DNA of 64,000 bases from Bacteroidales bacterium (GTDB taxonomy: Bacteria > Bacteroidota > Bacteroidia > Bacteroidales > Paludibacteraceae). The position numbers and the translations under genes are program-made. Numbering within the stretch: position 1 is the first letter of the stretch; every line of letters begins with the position of its first letter. The notes under the pieces were generated by a model that saw only the letters and a list, made by a program, of their open reading frames with translations, was not told where the DNA came from and searched no databases. Location: assembly GCA_015061115.1 (NCBI GenBank), contig SUXE01000009.1, forward strand, positions 1-64,000, written 5' to 3'. This document shows, piece after piece, positions 26,772 through 38,298 of this stretch.

Positions 26772-28235
26772 TTATTCATCAAACAAGCAATCAGATGTCA
26801 CTTCCGATTGTGCCATACTGCTGTTCTCCGAATTTTTCTTCAGACCATAAGTTGTGATCATCGTAAGGTGGAGAGCAGATTTAGTTTTTGTCTCTTCTTT
26901 GAAAGAGACAAGTTTGTTGCGTAGTTTATTTGCATAATCTGAAGTGATTGTGTATTGTGATCCTGCATATTTTATCTCACAAATATTAATCACTTTATCA
27001 GAACGTTCTATCACCATATCTATCTGTGCTCCATTCTCTTTATCGGAACTTTTCCAACTTGAGACCTTAGTGGATATGCCAGCTATACCCAAAGCTTTTT
27101 TTATTTGAGGCAGATGGGAGAAACAAACTTGCTCAAATGCGTATCCTTCCCAAGTGTTGACAGTCGGTGTATTTAGATTCTTAGTCCAAAAATTCTCTTC
27201 CCCTTGATTCTTCTTTACAAAACGAAGGTAGAACAACGTGAAGAAATCCACCAGTTGGTACATCTTGCCTTTTGCTTTCTTACCAACCTGATTGTATTCA
27301 TTCAGAATTCCACAATCCACAAGCTCCTGCAGAACGGTTGTTGTGCTTCCAGACTCCGGCATTCCCGTCTTCTCACACAGATCTTTCTTTGTCATCCCCA
27401 TACTTTTAGTTGCCAACGCCTCCACTACCTTTATATGGGAAGAGTAATTCTTAAACATGGAACGATAAAGATTATCATACTCTTTCGAAAGAATTCCTTT
27501 CTTAGCAAAACACATCAAATCTACATTCTGAGCCACACTTAGATCCTTACGAAGATATTGCAGATAGTATGGGACCCCACCAAAAATCATGTATGCCTGA
27601 AGTTGTTCTTCCCTGCTCATGGAGATTTGTTTCAAGTCATAGAATTCCGCACACTCACTCAATGTAAATGGCTCCAAATAGATTTGGTTTGTAAGTCTGC
27701 CATACAAACCTCCCCTGTTTCTGAGAATGTTGCTTGTAATCCATGTAGTGGCGGAACCACACACGATCAAGAAGATGTCTGTTCTGGCCGACGCATATGC
27801 ATTCCAAAACCATTCTATAGACATCAGAAAATCGGATTTAGGAGTGTCCATCCACGGCATTTCGTCAATAAAAAGGACTTTCTTTCTATTTTTATAGTTG
27901 ACATCGTTGGTAATGGTGTCTGCCAAATAACGCATCACCTCCATCCAATTTTCGCACTCCCTATAATCGACATTGAATCCTTGCACTATAGCCATACAGA
28001 AATTGTTGATTTGCTCACGATACGAGCCTCCTGGCAGTCCCGTCGCATAAAAGGAAAAATGTCGTTCCAAAACATAGCGAATCAAAAACGTCTTGCCAAC
28101 TCTTCGTCTACCATAGACTGCAACAAACTCAGATTGCTCCGAATACATACATTCATTCAGAAGATTCTGTTCAAAGTTTCTTCCGACAAAACGTTTTTTT
28201 CCATAAGGGAATGTATCTTCATGCAACATCAACAT
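26772..28235 (-). CDS. AAA+ ATPase with C-terminal DUF234 nuclease-like domain
   Basis: I start this 487-residue protein at the ATG at 28235, although the frame is open further up to a TTG at 28289. The domain begins KRFVGRNFEQ with Walker A GRRRVGKT and Walker B VLFIDEMPW, then the sensor-type GSATTWI. A winged-helix region (about 285-345) and a DUF234 region (WEGYAFEQVC) follow. The segment AQIDMVIERSDKVINICEIKY has the D...ExK pattern of PD-(D/E)xK nuclease folds. The family is common in Bacteroidales and archaea, often mobile or recently transferred, and its biological role is poorly known. It is single, flanked by AT-rich DNA, with a striking palindrome upstream (28354-28390). Confidence 0.88.
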   Translation of the reverse strand: MLMLHEDTFPYGKKRFVGRNFEQNLLNECMYSEQSEFVAVYGRRRVGKTFLIRYVLERHFSFYATGLPGGSYREQINNFCMAIVQGFNVDYRECENWMEVMRYLADTITNDVNYKNRKKVLFIDEMPWMDTPKSDFLMSIEWFWNAYASARTDIFLIVCGSATTWITSNILRNRGGLYGRLTNQIYLEPFTLSECAEFYDLKQISMSREEQLQAYMIFGGVPYYLQYLRKDLSVAQNVDLMCFAKKGILSKEYDNLYRSMFKNYSSHIKVVEALATKSMGMTKKDLCEKTGMPESGSTTTVLQELVDCGILNEYNQVGKKAKGKMYQLVDFFTLFYLRFVKKNQGEENFWTKNLNTPTVNTWEGYAFEQVCFSHLPQIKKALGIAGISTKVSSWKSSDKENGAQIDMVIERSDKVINICEIKYAGSQYTITSDYANKLRNKLVSFKEETKTKSALHLTMITTYGLKKNSENSSMAQSEVTSDCLFDE

Positions 28236-28353
28236 ATTCTTCGATTTTTTCACAAAGCTAACACATTTTTGCCGATTTAGACAAATCAAAGCCTAAATTT
28301 TACGCTAAATCTCAAATATTTTCACACTTTTAGCCTTGTATAATTATCATTTC

Positions 28354-28390
28354 TTTGCTAAATCTTATTTTTTAGATAAGATTTAGCAAA
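28354..28390. promoter_or_regulatory. Operator-like palindrome upstream of the AAA+ ATPase
   Basis: Perfect inverted repeat TTTGCTAAATCTTA (28354-28367) and TAAGATTTAGCAAA (28377-28390) with a 9-base centre, about 120 bases upstream of the ATG at 28235. Single copies of the core GCTAAAT flank it on both sides. It may be a repressor site; a terminator is less likely as flanking T runs are short. Confidence 0.5.
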
Positions 28391-28502
28391 TTCAAGACAT
28401 AATAAATCCGCTAAATCCACAAGCATCCATATCCATATGTCAAAATACAGATGTACATTATGTCTTTCTATTATGCACATGCGTACAATTTGATATAAAC
28501 AG

Positions 28503-28531
28503 AAAAAGACGAGAATAAATCTCGTCTTTTT
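28503..28531. terminator. Bidirectional terminator downstream of the DUF3467 gene
   Basis: AAAAAGACGAG (28503-28513) and CTCGTCTTTTT (28521-28531), 7-base loop, with A and T runs on the two sides. It lies 36 bases beyond the stop of the DUF3467 gene. Confidence 0.8.
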
Positions 28532-28566
28532 ATTTTGAATTTCACATTACAAATTTTGCATTTCCA

Positions 28567-28923
28567 CTATGCCTCTCCAGTACCGTTGAAGCCCATAAAT
28601 GAAGGTGGGATTGATCCATTGTCATTGCCATTTCCACGAGGAGCTATAGGTTGGATATTGATTTCGCCAAAATCCTGCTCATATTTTGCGATATTGTCCT
28701 GCAAGGCACGAAGGAGACGTTTTGCCTGAATAGGAGACATTATCACACGGCTCTTTATTTTAGCCTTCTGCTGTCCAGGTATAGTCTTGGCAAAGTCCAA
28801 AAGGAATTCTGTCTGAGAGTGTCCTACAAGGGCAAAATTGGCATATACACCCTCTGCTATATCTTCTGTGATTTCAACAGGGAAACCACGACGCTGTTCT
28901 TTATCGTTGTTTTCGTTATCCAT
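28567..28923 (-). CDS. DUF3467 family protein
   Basis: A 118-residue acidic cytoplasmic protein, no signal peptide. The core (GVYANFALVGHSQTEFLLDFAKTIPG, RVIMSPIQAKRLLRALQDNI) is the DUF3467 pattern; the tail is glycine- and asparagine-rich and probably disordered. In Bacteroidales a DUF3467 gene commonly follows rpoC, as here, so the link with RNA polymerase or ribosome genes is conserved context, but the function is unknown to me. It has its own well-matched promoter, and a terminator separates it from rpoC, so it is a separate transcription unit. Confidence 0.88.
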   Translation of the reverse strand: MDNENNDKEQRRGFPVEITEDIAEGVYANFALVGHSQTEFLLDFAKTIPGQQKAKIKSRVIMSPIQAKRLLRALQDNIAKYEQDFGEINIQPIAPRGNGNDNGSIPPSFMGFNGTGEA

Positions 28924-28946
28924 ATTCTTAGTTTTTTGATTTTAGG

Positions 28947-28978
28947 CAAAATTACAATTTAAAAATTATTCTTACAAA
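28947..28978 (-). promoter_or_regulatory. Promoter of the DUF3467 gene
   Basis: Minus strand TTTG (28978-28975), a 20-base spacer, TAATTTTG (28954-28947). Both elements and the spacer match the Bacteroidota consensus. Start of transcription is expected about 16-20 bases ahead of the ATG at 28923. Confidence 0.7.
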
Positions 28979-29042
28979 TTTGTTTGTTGGACATACAATT
29001 AGCAAATCGCATTATAGACACATGAAATAATCCATGAAAATG

Positions 29043-29081
29043 TAAAAACAAAACAGACCGCAATTTCTTACGGTCTGTTTT
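29043..29081 (-). terminator. Terminator of the rpoBC transcript
   Basis: AAACAGACCG (29051-29060) and CGGTCTGTTT (29071-29080), 10-base stem and loop; on the minus strand it is followed by TGTTTTT. It lies about 45 bases past the rpoC stop. Confidence 0.88.
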
Positions 29082-29124
29082 ATTAGTATATAGATTCACA
29101 CATTCACGTGTGTTTCCATTTGCA

Positions 29125-32100
29125 TTATTCGTTCTCAGAAGGGAACTCTACTGCGAAATCACCATCCTCATAGTCGTAAGATGACTTTGCGTATGCCTTC
29201 TCCATCTCATCCTTTGGTCCGACAACAAGCTGCTGCCACTTAGAAAGACCTGTACCTGCTGGGATCAAGTGACCGCAGATAACGTTCTCCTTCATACCCT
29301 CAAGATTATCAGTCTTACCGCGAAGAGCAGCATCGTTAAGAACCTTAGTTGTCTGCTGGAATGATGCAGATGACATGAAGCTACGAGTCTGAAGAGCAGC
29401 ACCTGTAATACCCTGAAGGATCTGAGTTGCAGTTGCAGGGATAGCATCACGAACTGTGACTGTCTTCAAGTCACGACGCTTAAGCATACTGTTCTCTGCA
29501 CGAAGGTTACGAGCTGTAACAACCTGTCCTGGTTTGAAGTTTGTAGAACCACCTGCGTCTACGACGATCTTCTTATCGAACAATTTGTCGTTCTCCTCCA
29601 TAAACTCGATCTTGTCAACCAAGTCGTTCTCCAAGAACAATGTATCACCTGGATCAGAAATCTGAACCTTACGCATCATCTGACGTACGATAACCTCAAA
29701 GTGCTTGTCGTTGATACCTACACCCTGTAGACGGTACACATCCTGAACCTCGTTCACAATATATTCCTGAACAGCTGTAGGACCTAGGATTGCAAGGATA
29801 TCTGATGGACAGATTGCACCGTCAGAGATTGCATTTCCTGCACGTACATAATCACCCTCCTGTACCAAGATCTGCTTAGACAAAGAAACTAGATATTTCT
29901 TAACCTCACCGAACTTAGATGTAACAGAGATTTCACGGTTACCTCTCTTGATCTTACCGAATGATACCTCACCATCAATTTCAGCAACGATAGCTGGGTT
30001 AGATGGGTTACGAGCCTCGAACAACTCCTGTACTCGTGGAAGACCTCCGGTGATATCGCCTGCCTTGCTTGAAGATCTTGGGATCTTAACCAAAAGCTGA
30101 CCTTTCTTCAAACGATCTCCCTCAGACACAACGACTGTAGCGCCCACTGGCAAGTTGTATGACTTCTCGATGCTACCGTCCTCATTAACGATATTACATA
30201 CAGGAGACTTAGTCTTATCCTTAGATTCGATGATGACCTTCTCCTCGTGACCTGTTGTCTCGTCATGATCCGAACGACAAGTAACACCCTCGATCAAGCT
30301 CTCAAACTCTACCTTACCAGCAACCTCAGTCACGATAACGGCATTGTATGGGTCCCACTCACAGATCAAATCATCCACGTGAACCTCCTGACCACTCTTG
30401 AAGAATAGTTTAGATCCATAAGGGATTTCTGCACGAGTAAGTTCAATCTTTGTTGTTGGGTTGATGATTCTTGCCTCACCAAGACGTCCGACAACAACCT
30501 GAACTGGCTGGTCGTTCTCATCTGTAGTGTCGACTGTCTTCAACTCCTCAAACTCGATGATACCATCATATTTAGATCTGAATCCATTGTTTGTAGCGAC
30601 GTTACCGGCAACACCACCGACGTGGAATGTACGAAGTGTCAACTGAGTTCCTGGCTCACCGATTGACTGAGCTGCGATAACTCCGACTGCCTCACCTTCC
30701 TGAACCATACGGCCAGTAGCCAAGTTACGTCCATAACATTTAGCACAAACACCTCTCTTAGACTCACAAGTAAGCACTGAACGGATCTCAACTTTCTCGA
30801 TCTTAGCAGCGTTGATTGCAGCCACCTGATCCTCTCTGATCTCCTGTCCTGCCATCACGATAACCTCACCAGTAGCTGGGTTGACAACATCGTGAACAGA
30901 CACACGTCCTAGGATTCTCTCGCCCAATGAAGCAACAACCTCATCGTTCTTCTTGATATCTGTGCAGACAAGTCCACGCAATGTTCCACAATCCTCTTCA
31001 TTGATGATCACATCGTGAGATACGTCAACAAGACGACGTGTCAAGTAACCTGCGTCGGCAGTCTTCAAGGCTGTATCGGCAAGACCCTTACGAGCACCGT
31101 GAGTAGAGATAAAGTACTCAAGGACTGACAAACCTTCCTTAAAGTTAGAAAGAATAGGGTTCTCAATGATCTGGCCACCAACGGCTCCAGATTTCTGAGG
31201 CTTGGCCATCAAACCACGCATACCAGAAAGCTGACGAATCTGCTCCTTAGATCCACGGGCTCCTGAGTCAAGCATCATGTATACTGAGTTGAATCCCTGA
31301 TCGTCCTTCTTAATTGTATCCATCAAGACATCAGCCAACTTCTTGTTAACCTCTGTCCAAATGTTAATGATATTATTGTATCGCTCATTTGGAGTGATAA
31401 GACCCATGTTATAGTTAGCCATGATCTCCTCTACCTGAGCGTAACCCTCATTGATAAACTGCTCTTTCTCCTTAGGAATGATAACGTTCTCAAGGTTAAA
31501 TGACAAACAACCCTTGAAGGCCATGTAGTAACCTAGATTCTTGATATCATCCAAGAACTGAGCTGTACGAGCAACACCACAAGTCTTGATTACCTTGCTG
31601 ATAATGCTCTTCAAAGACTTCTTAGTGATAAGGTCGTTGATGAAACCTACAGCCTTTGGAACATTCTGGTTGAAGATTAGCTTACCTACAGTAGTCTGAA
31701 TCATGTGACGGATTGGAGCACCATTCTCGTCTACATCATCCACGATAACCTGGATTGGAGCGTGAAGGTCAACCTTCTGCTCGTTGTAAGCCACCTGAGC
31801 CTCTTCCATACCGTAGAACTTCAATCCCTCACCCTTAGTACCTGGACGCTCCTTAGTGATGTAGTAAAGTCCAAGAACCATGTCCTGTGCTGGCACTGTG
31901 ATAGGTGCACCGTTAGCAGGATTAAGGATATTGTGAGATCCAAGCATCAACATCTGTGCCTCAAGGATAGCCTCATTACCTAGTGGCAAGTGAACGGCCA
32001 TCTGGTCACCATCGAAGTCGGCGTTGAACGCTGTACATGCAAGTGGGTGCAACTGGATTGCCTTACCCTCGATCATCTTAGGCTGGAATGCCTGGATACC

Positions 32101-33432
32101 AAGACGGTGCAAAGTAGGGGCACGGTTCAATAGCACTGGGTGACCCTTCATCACATACTCAAGGATATCCCAAACGATTGGATCCTTGCGGTCGACAATC
32201 TTCTTTGCTGACTTAACTGTCTTTACAATACCACGCTCAATAAGTTTACGGATGATAAATGGTTTGTAAAGCTCAGCTGCCATATATTTAGGAAGACCAC
32301 ACTCGTGCATCTTCAACTCTGGTCCAACGACGATTACGGAACGAGCTGAGTAGTCAACACGCTTACCCAACAAGTTCTGACGGAAACGACCCTGCTTACC
32401 CTTCAAGCTGTCTGACAAAGACTTCAATGCTCTGTTAGCCTCAGACTTAACGGCTGTTGCCTTCTTAGAGTTGTCGAACAATGAATCGACAGCCTCCTGC
32501 AACATACGCTTCTCATTACGAAGGATAACCTCTGGCGCGTGGATCTCGATCAATCTCTTAAGACGGTTGTTACGGATGATAACACGTCTGTAAAGATCAT
32601 TCAAATCCGAAGTTGCGAAACGTCCACCATCCAATGGAACCAAAGGACGCAATTCAGGCGGAATAACAGGGACAACCTTAACGATCATCCACTCAGGACG
32701 GCTCTTTCCGTGAGATGCACGGAATGCCTCTACCACCTGAAGACGCTTCAAAGCCTCGTTCTTTCTCTGCTGAGATGTCTCCTGGCTTGCCTTGTTTCTC
32801 AATTCGTATGATAGAGAATCCAAGTCAACCTCCTTTAGCATGTCGTAAACAGCCTCGGCACCCATCTTAGCGATAAACTTGTTAGGATCTGAATCTTCTA
32901 GATGAAGGTTCTCTACAGGAAGTTTATCCATCAAATCAAGGTATTCCTCCTCTGTCAAAAGCTGACGAGTTGTGACACCCTCGCTTGCCAAAATACCTGG
33001 CTGCAACACAACATACTTCTCATAGTAGATGATTGCATCAAGAGTCTTTGAAGGAAGACCAAGAAGATAACCGATTTTATTAGGAGTAGATCTGAAATAC
33101 CAGTTGTGAGCAACAGGCACAACCAAATGGATGTGACCCATTCTTTCACGGCGAACTTTCTTCTCAGTCACCTCTACACCACAACGGTCGCAGACAATAC
33201 CTTTATATCTGATTCTCTTATACTTTCCACAGTGGCACTCAAAATCCTTTACTGGACCAAAGATCTTCTCGCAGAACAAACCGTCTCTTTCTGGCTTGTA
33301 AGTACGATAGTTGATAGTCTCAGGCTTTAGTACCTCACCGCTAGACTGCTCCAAGATTTCCTCTGGAGAAGCAAGAGCGATAGAAATTCTTGAGAATGTA
33401 TTTTTTACTTTATTATCTTTTCTGAAAGCCAT
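29125..33432 (-). CDS. rpoC: RNA polymerase beta' subunit
   Basis: A 1435-residue subunit forming one half of the polymerase cleft. Visible parts: the N-terminal zinc site ([20 protein letters not shown], about 66-86), the catalytic magnesium loop [15 protein letters not shown], the bridge-helix and trigger-loop region ([25 protein letters not shown]), and the second zinc site ([15 protein letters not shown]). The length is normal for Bacteroidota, with the usual insertion after the second zinc site. It follows rpoB by 12 bases in the same transcript. Confidence 0.98.
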   Translation of the reverse strand: MAFRKDNKVKNTFSRISIALASPEEILEQSSGEVLKPETINYRTYKPERDGLFCEKIFGPVKDFECHCGKYKRIRYKGIVCDRCGVEVTEKKVRRERMGHIHLVVPVAHNWYFRSTPNKIGYLLGLPSKTLDAIIYYEKYVVLQPGILASEGVTTRQLLTEEEYLDLMDKLPVENLHLEDSDPNKFIAKMGAEAVYDMLKEVDLDSLSYELRNKASQETSQQRKNEALKRLQVVEAFRASHGKSRPEWMIVKVVPVIPPELRPLVPLDGGRFATSDLNDLYRRVIIRNNRLKRLIEIHAPEVILRNEKRMLQEAVDSLFDNSKKATAVKSEANRALKSLSDSLKGKQGRFRQNLLGKRVDYSARSVIVVGPELKMHECGLPKYMAAELYKPFIIRKLIERGIVKTVKSAKKIVDRKDPIVWDILEYVMKGHPVLLNRAPTLHRLGIQAFQPKMIEGKAIQLHPLACTAFNADFDGDQMAVHLPLGNEAILEAQMLMLGSHNILNPANGAPITVPAQDMVLGLYYITKERPGTKGEGLKFYGMEEAQVAYNEQKVDLHAPIQVIVDDVDENGAPIRHMIQTTVGKLIFNQNVPKAVGFINDLITKKSLKSIISKVIKTCGVARTAQFLDDIKNLGYYMAFKGCLSFNLENVIIPKEKEQFINEGYAQVEEIMANYNMGLITPNERYNNIINIWTEVNKKLADVLMDTIKKDDQGFNSVYMMLDSGARGSKEQIRQLSGMRGLMAKPQKSGAVGGQIIENPILSNFKEGLSVLEYFISTHGARKGLADTALKTADAGYLTRRLVDVSHDVIINEEDCGTLRGLVCTDIKKNDEVVASLGERILGRVSVHDVVNPATGEVIVMAGQEIREDQVAAINAAKIEKVEIRSVLTCESKRGVCAKCYGRNLATGRMVQEGEAVGVIAAQSIGEPGTQLTLRTFHVGGVAGNVATNNGFRSKYDGIIEFEELKTVDTTDENDQPVQVVVGRLGEARIINPTTKIELTRAEIPYGSKLFFKSGQEVHVDDLICEWDPYNAVIVTEVAGKVEFESLIEGVTCRSDHDETTGHEEKVIIESKDKTKSPVCNIVNEDGSIEKSYNLPVGATVVVSEGDRLKKGQLLVKIPRSSSKAGDITGGLPRVQELFEARNPSNPAIVAEIDGEVSFGKIKRGNREISVTSKFGEVKKYLVSLSKQILVQEGDYVRAGNAISDGAICPSDILAILGPTAVQEYIVNEVQDVYRLQGVGINDKHFEVIVRQMMRKVQISDPGDTLFLENDLVDKIEFMEENDKLFDKKIVVDAGGSTNFKPGQVVTARNLRAENSMLKRRDLKTVTVRDAIPATATQILQGITGAALQTRSFMSSASFQQTTKVLNDAALRGKTDNLEGMKENVICGHLIPAGTGLSKWQQLVVGPKDEMEKAYAKSSYDYEDGDFAVEFPSENE

Positions 33433-33444
33433 ATCTTCTACAAT

Positions 33445-36400
33445 TTAATCCAAAGTAATACTCAAGCCCAAACCTCTCAACTCGTGTAGCAACACGTTTA
33501 GAGACTCTGGAATACCTGGTGTTGGCATTGGCTCACCCTTAACGATAGCCTCGTAAGCACGAGCACGGCCCTTAACGTCATCAGACTTAATAGTTAGGAT
33601 TTCCTGCAATACGTGAGAAGCACCGAATGCCTCGATTGCCCAGACCTCCATCTCTCCAAAACGCTGACCACCGAACTGAGCCTTACCTCCAAGAGGCTGC
33701 TGAGTAATCAATGAGTAAGGTCCGATTGAACGAGCGTGCATCTTATCGTCGACCATGTGACCAAGCTTAAGCATATAGATCACACCTACTGTTGCAGGCT
33801 GGTCGAAACGCTCTCCTGTTCCACCGTCGTACAAATATGTCTTACCATATCTTGGAAGACCTGCTTTGTCTGTCCACTCATTCAAATCATCTAGAGAAGC
33901 ACCATCGAAGATAGGAGTAGCGAACTTAACACCAAGCTTCAAACCTGCCCAACCAAGCACAGTCTCGAAGATCTGGCCAAGGTTCATACGAGAAGGCACA
34001 CCTAGTGGGTTTAGACAGATGTCGACTGGAGTACCGTCTGCCAAGAAAGGCATATCCTCCTGACGAACGATTCTTGATACGATACCCTTGTTACCGTGAC
34101 GTCCGGCCATCTTGTCACCTACACGAATCTTACGCTTCTTAGCGATGTAAACCTTAACCAACTGCATAATGCCGTTTGGAAGTTCATCACCGATATTGAT
34201 TGCAAACTTGTCTCTCTTAACACCAGCCTCAAGCTCCTTGTGCTGAGCCAAGTAGTTAGAGATAAGCTCACTGATCATTCTGTTTGTCTTCTCATCCTCT
34301 GTCCAATCATTCCAGTGGATAGAATTGTAGTCGATGCTGTTGAATAGTTTGTTTGTGAAGACGTCGCCCTTACCGATTACCTCGATATCCATACAATCCT
34401 TAACACCCTTAGATGTCTTACCCTTTGTAAGGACAAGAAGCTTGTCTACCAAAATCTTCTTCAACTCTGCAGCTGCCTGCTCGAATTTAGCATCTACTGC
34501 CTCCAAAAGTTCCTTATCCGACTGTCTTGACTTACGGTTCTTGATAGCACGAGCGAATGTTCTCTTGCCGATAACAACACCGTGAAGTGATGGAGTAGCC
34601 TTCAAAGAAGCATCCTTAACGTCACCAGCCTTGTCACCAAAGATAGCGCGAAGCAACTTCTCTTCTGGAGAAGGATCCGACTCACCCTTAGGAGTGATCT
34701 TACCGATGATGATATCACCTGGCTCTACTGGAGCACCGATACGGATAACACCATTCTCGTCAAGATTACGAGTGGCCTCCTCACTGACATTTGGAATATC
34801 AGCAGTCAACTCCTCCATACCACGCTTAGTCTCACGAACCTCTAGAGTATCCTCCTCAACGTGAACTGATGTAAACATATCCCATTTTACAACCTTCTCG
34901 TTGATAACGATAGCATCCTCATAGTTGTAACCCTTCCAAGGCATGAATGCAACTAGCAAGTTCTTTCCGATAGCAAGTTCTCCATTATCTGTAGAGTATC
35001 CCTGTGTAAGGATCTGGCCCTTAGTCACACGGTCACCACGGCGAACAAGCGGACGCAAGTCAATTGTAGTATTCTGGTTAGTTCTTCTGAACTTAGGCAG
35101 TTTATATTCTTTAACCGCAGAAACGAAGCTTGTGAACTCCTCCTCTTCTGAACGGTCATACTTAATCTTAATAACAGATGCATCTACATATTCAACGACA
35201 CCGTCACCCTCAGCAGAAATCTGAGTACGAGAATCTCTTGCAAGCTGTGCCTCGATACCAGTTCCTACGATAGGAGACTCAGTAGTCAACAATGGAACAG
35301 CCTGGCGCATCATGTTAGATCCCATCAACGCACGGTTGGCGTCATCATGCTCGATAAATGGAATCAAAGATGCAGCGATAGACGCGATCTGGTTTGGAGC
35401 GATATCCATCAACTCAAGCTCAGTAGGATCCACAACTGGGAAGTCACCCTGACGACGAGCCTTAACCTTGTCTGTCAAGAAATTACCATTCTCATCGATT
35501 TGAGCGTTACCCTGACCGATGATCTTTCCTTCCTCTTCCTCAGCTGTCATGTACTCGATACCAGTCTCAGACATATCTGCGATACCGTTATTGATCTTAC
35601 GGTAAGGAGTAGCGATAAATCCAAGATCATTGATCTTAGCGTGTACACACAATGAAGAAATCAAACCGATGTTTGGACCTTCTGGAGTCTCGATAGGACA
35701 TAGACGACCATAGTGAGTATAGTGAACGTCACGCACCTCAAATCCGGCTCTATCACGAGACAAACCACCAGGACCAAGGGCAGATAGACGACGTTTGTGA
35801 GTGATCTCAGCCAATGGGTTAGTCTGATCCATAAACTGAGAAAGGGCGTTAGTTCCAAAGAAGCTATTGATTACCGAAGTGATAGTCTTAGCATTGATCA
35901 AATCAATTGGAGTGAACACCTCATTGTCGCGAACGTTCATTCTCTCACGGATTGTACGAGCCATACGTGCAAGACCTACACCGAACTGGTTGTAAAGCTG
36001 CTCACCTACAGTACGTACACGTCTGTTGCTCAAGTGGTCGATATCATCAACCTCAGCCTTAGAGTTGATAAGCTCGATTAGATACTTGATGATCTCAATG
36101 ATATCCTCCTTAGTCAACACCTTAATAGTAGGGTCGATAGAAAGGTCAAGCTTCTTGTTGATTCTGTAACGACCTACATCACCCAAATCATATCTCTTTT
36201 CAGAGAAGAACAAGTTCTGGATGATTTCGCGAGCTGCAGCGTCATCAGCAGGCTCAGCGTTACGCAACTGACGATATATATAATTGACAGCTTCCTTCTC
36301 AGAGTTAGTATCATCCTTCTGCAAAGTGTTGAAGATGATGCTGTAGTCAGAAGAAGAAACGTCTTCCTTATGCAATAGAATAGTAGAACAACCAGACTCA

Positions 36401-37257
36401 AGGATAGCATCAATATTCTCTTCCTCAAGTACAGTCTCACGCTCAATAAGGACCTTGTTTCTTTCGACAGAGATAACCTCACCAGTATCCTCATCTACAA
36501 AGTCCTCTGTCCATGCCTTCAAGACACGAGCAGCAAGCTTTCTACCGATATATTTGTTAATAGTCTTAGCCTTTACCTCAACCTCTTCAGCAAGCCCGAA
36601 AATTTCAAGAATATCCTTATCGCTTTCGAAACCAATTGCACGCAACAAAGTAGTCACAGGCAATTTCTTCTTACGGTCGATGTAAGCATACATTACATTA
36701 TTGATATCTGTAGCAAACTCAATCCAAGAACCCTTGAAAGGAATGATACGAGCAGAATACAACTTAGTACCATTAGCATGCATGCTCTGACCGAAGAATA
36801 CACCTGGAGATCTGTGCAACTGAGACACGACAACGCGCTCAGCACCATTGATAACGAAAGTGCCTTTCTCCGTCATGTACGGAATATTTCCAAGATAAAC
36901 ATCTTGAATAATAGTCTCAAAATCTTCGTGCTCAGGATCTGTACAATACAATTTCAATTTAGCCTTCAAAGGCACATTGTATGTAAGACCGCGCTCAATA
37001 CATTCGTCAATACTATATTTGCATGGATCGATGTAATAATCCAAAAACTCTAATACGAAGTTATTTCGAGTGTCTGCAATAGGGAAATTCTCAGAGAAAA
37101 CTTTATACATTCCCTCATTCTTTCTCTGCTCAGGTGGAGTATCAATCTGGAAAAACTCCTTGAAGGATTTCAACTGAACCTCAAGGAAATCAGGATATTC
37201 CATCTGATTTTTTACAGATGCGAAACTTACCCTCTTATTATTTAACTGTTGAGACAT
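33445..37257 (-). CDS. rpoB: RNA polymerase beta subunit
   Basis: A 1270-residue subunit. Recognisable stretches: the protrusion and lobe region ([24 protein letters not shown]), the rifampicin-binding region ([24 protein letters not shown]), the conserved [20 protein letters not shown], and the C-terminal region ([18 protein letters not shown]) that packs against beta'. The rifampicin region appears wild-type, with the usual S, Q, D and H residues. It lies downstream of rplL with a 97-base gap that holds a strong terminator-like hairpin, so its level may be set by read-through. Confidence 0.98.
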   Translation of the reverse strand: MSQQLNNKRVSFASVKNQMEYPDFLEVQLKSFKEFFQIDTPPEQRKNEGMYKVFSENFPIADTRNNFVLEFLDYYIDPCKYSIDECIERGLTYNVPLKAKLKLYCTDPEHEDFETIIQDVYLGNIPYMTEKGTFVINGAERVVVSQLHRSPGVFFGQSMHANGTKLYSARIIPFKGSWIEFATDINNVMYAYIDRKKKLPVTTLLRAIGFESDKDILEIFGLAEEVEVKAKTINKYIGRKLAARVLKAWTEDFVDEDTGEVISVERNKVLIERETVLEEENIDAILESGCSTILLHKEDVSSSDYSIIFNTLQKDDTNSEKEAVNYIYRQLRNAEPADDAAAREIIQNLFFSEKRYDLGDVGRYRINKKLDLSIDPTIKVLTKEDIIEIIKYLIELINSKAEVDDIDHLSNRRVRTVGEQLYNQFGVGLARMARTIRERMNVRDNEVFTPIDLINAKTITSVINSFFGTNALSQFMDQTNPLAEITHKRRLSALGPGGLSRDRAGFEVRDVHYTHYGRLCPIETPEGPNIGLISSLCVHAKINDLGFIATPYRKINNGIADMSETGIEYMTAEEEEGKIIGQGNAQIDENGNFLTDKVKARRQGDFPVVDPTELELMDIAPNQIASIAASLIPFIEHDDANRALMGSNMMRQAVPLLTTESPIVGTGIEAQLARDSRTQISAEGDGVVEYVDASVIKIKYDRSEEEEFTSFVSAVKEYKLPKFRRTNQNTTIDLRPLVRRGDRVTKGQILTQGYSTDNGELAIGKNLLVAFMPWKGYNYEDAIVINEKVVKWDMFTSVHVEEDTLEVRETKRGMEELTADIPNVSEEATRNLDENGVIRIGAPVEPGDIIIGKITPKGESDPSPEEKLLRAIFGDKAGDVKDASLKATPSLHGVVIGKRTFARAIKNRKSRQSDKELLEAVDAKFEQAAAELKKILVDKLLVLTKGKTSKGVKDCMDIEVIGKGDVFTNKLFNSIDYNSIHWNDWTEDEKTNRMISELISNYLAQHKELEAGVKRDKFAINIGDELPNGIMQLVKVYIAKKRKIRVGDKMAGRHGNKGIVSRIVRQEDMPFLADGTPVDICLNPLGVPSRMNLGQIFETVLGWAGLKLGVKFATPIFDGASLDDLNEWTDKAGLPRYGKTYLYDGGTGERFDQPATVGVIYMLKLGHMVDDKMHARSIGPYSLITQQPLGGKAQFGGQRFGEMEVWAIEAFGASHVLQEILTIKSDDVKGRARAYEAIVKGEPMPTPGIPESLNVLLHELRGLGLSITLD

Positions 37258-37292
37258 TTTGCTGATGTTTTAATGAAGTAAAATTGTTAAGA

Positions 37293-37332
37293 CACAAAAA
37301 AGTTTAGAACCACACCTCCGTGGTTCTAAACT
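37293..37332 (-). terminator. rplL-rpoB intergenic hairpin (likely attenuator)
   Basis: Perfect 13-base stem AGTTTAGAACCAC (37301-37313) / GTGGTTCTAAACT (37320-37332), 6-base loop, followed on the minus strand by TTTTTTG. It has all marks of an intrinsic terminator, yet rpoB and rpoC follow without a clear promoter, so partial termination is expected. Confidence 0.85.
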
Positions 37333-37354
37333 ATAAACCTGAAATCAGGCGATA

Positions 37355-37729
37355 TTACTTAAGCTCAACTTCAGCACCAGCCTCTTCTAGAGTCTTCTTC
37401 AATGACTCAGCCTCGTCCTTAGCAACGCCTTCCTTAACTGTAGCTGGAGCACCGTCTACGATCTCCTTAGCCTCCTTAAGACCAAGACCGCAAGACTCCT
37501 TAACAGCCTTTACAACCTGAAGCTTGTTAGCGCCTGCTGACTTCAAAACTACGTCGAATGAAGTCTTCTCCTCAGCTGCTGCTGCACCTGCTGCAGGACC
37601 TGCTGCTACTGCTACTGCAGCTGCAGCTGGCTCGATACCGTACTCGTTCTTCAAGATCTCAGCCAACTCGTTTACTTCCTTAACTGTCAAGTTAACCAAC
37701 TGTTCTGCAAATGCTTTCAAATCTGCCAT
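37355..37729 (-). CDS. rplL: Ribosomal protein L7/L12
   Basis: A 124-residue acidic stalk protein. The N-terminal dimerisation domain (1-35), the alanine/glycine-rich hinge ([20 protein letters not shown]) and the C-terminal factor-binding domain ([21 protein letters not shown] region, [13 protein letters not shown]) are all visible. It recruits elongation factors to the ribosome. It follows rplJ by 36 bases. Confidence 0.98.
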   Translation of the reverse strand: MADLKAFAEQLVNLTVKEVNELAEILKNEYGIEPAAAAVAVAAGPAAGAAAAEEKTSFDVVLKSAGANKLQVVKAVKESCGLGLKEAKEIVDGAPATVKEGVAKDEAESLKKTLEEAGAEVELK

Positions 37730-37765
37730 TTTATTTCTTTTTTTAAGATTGTTTGAATTAAAAAA

Positions 37766-38284
37766 TTATTTCTCTGCAAGTGTCTTAAGAACACCATGCA
37801 ATGTGTTTGCGCCTGACTGCAAAGAAGAAATAACATTCTTCGCAGGAGATTGCAACAAAGCGATAACGTCGCCAATAAGTTCGTTCTTGCTCTTGATGCT
37901 TACCAATGCCTCAAGCTGATCAGCTCCATAGAAACTCTCCTCAACGAAAGCACCCTTCAATACAGGCTTCTTCAAAGGATTGTTTGATGAGAAACTCTTA
38001 ATCAACTTTGCTGGTGCATTACCAGTGTTAGTAAACATAATAGCAGATGATCCCTTTAGAGATGGATACAACTGAGAAAAATCAGTGTCCTTCTGATCAA
38101 GAGCCTTCTTCATCAATGTGTTCTTAACAACGACCAACTTGATCTGCTGCTCAAAACATGCACGACGAAGTGCACTTGTCTGCTCTGCATTAAGATCCGA
38201 CGCATCAGCAACATAAAAATGACTATACTCAGATAGAGTATTAGACAACTGCTCAATTACAGCTACTTTATCTTCCTTTTTCAT
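37766..38284 (-). CDS. rplJ: Ribosomal protein L10
   Basis: A 172-residue base of the ribosomal stalk that binds 23S RNA and L7/L12 dimers. It has the family pattern (MKKEDKVAVIEQLSNTLSE, VVVKNTLMKKAL, LKGSSAIMFT, KPVLKGAFVEE). The gap to rplA upstream is only 14 bases, so there is no long L10-type leader; autoregulation of the E. coli kind is not evident. Confidence 0.97.
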   Translation of the reverse strand: MKKEDKVAVIEQLSNTLSEYSHFYVADASDLNAEQTSALRRACFEQQIKLVVVKNTLMKKALDQKDTDFSQLYPSLKGSSAIMFTNTGNAPAKLIKSFSSNNPLKKPVLKGAFVEESFYGADQLEALVSIKSKNELIGDVIALLQSPAKNVISSLQSGANTLHGVLKTLAEK

Positions 38285-38298
38285 GTCTGATCTTAATA

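Larger units (their letters stand above)
28236..28566. other. 331-base intergenic region with clustered GCTAAAT motifs
   Basis: No ORF. It contains four GCTAAAT motifs or reverse copies (28304-28310, 28357-28363, 28381-28387, 28410-28416), the middle two forming a perfect 14-base palindrome. It also contains the bidirectional terminator at 28503-28531. Confidence 0.65.
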
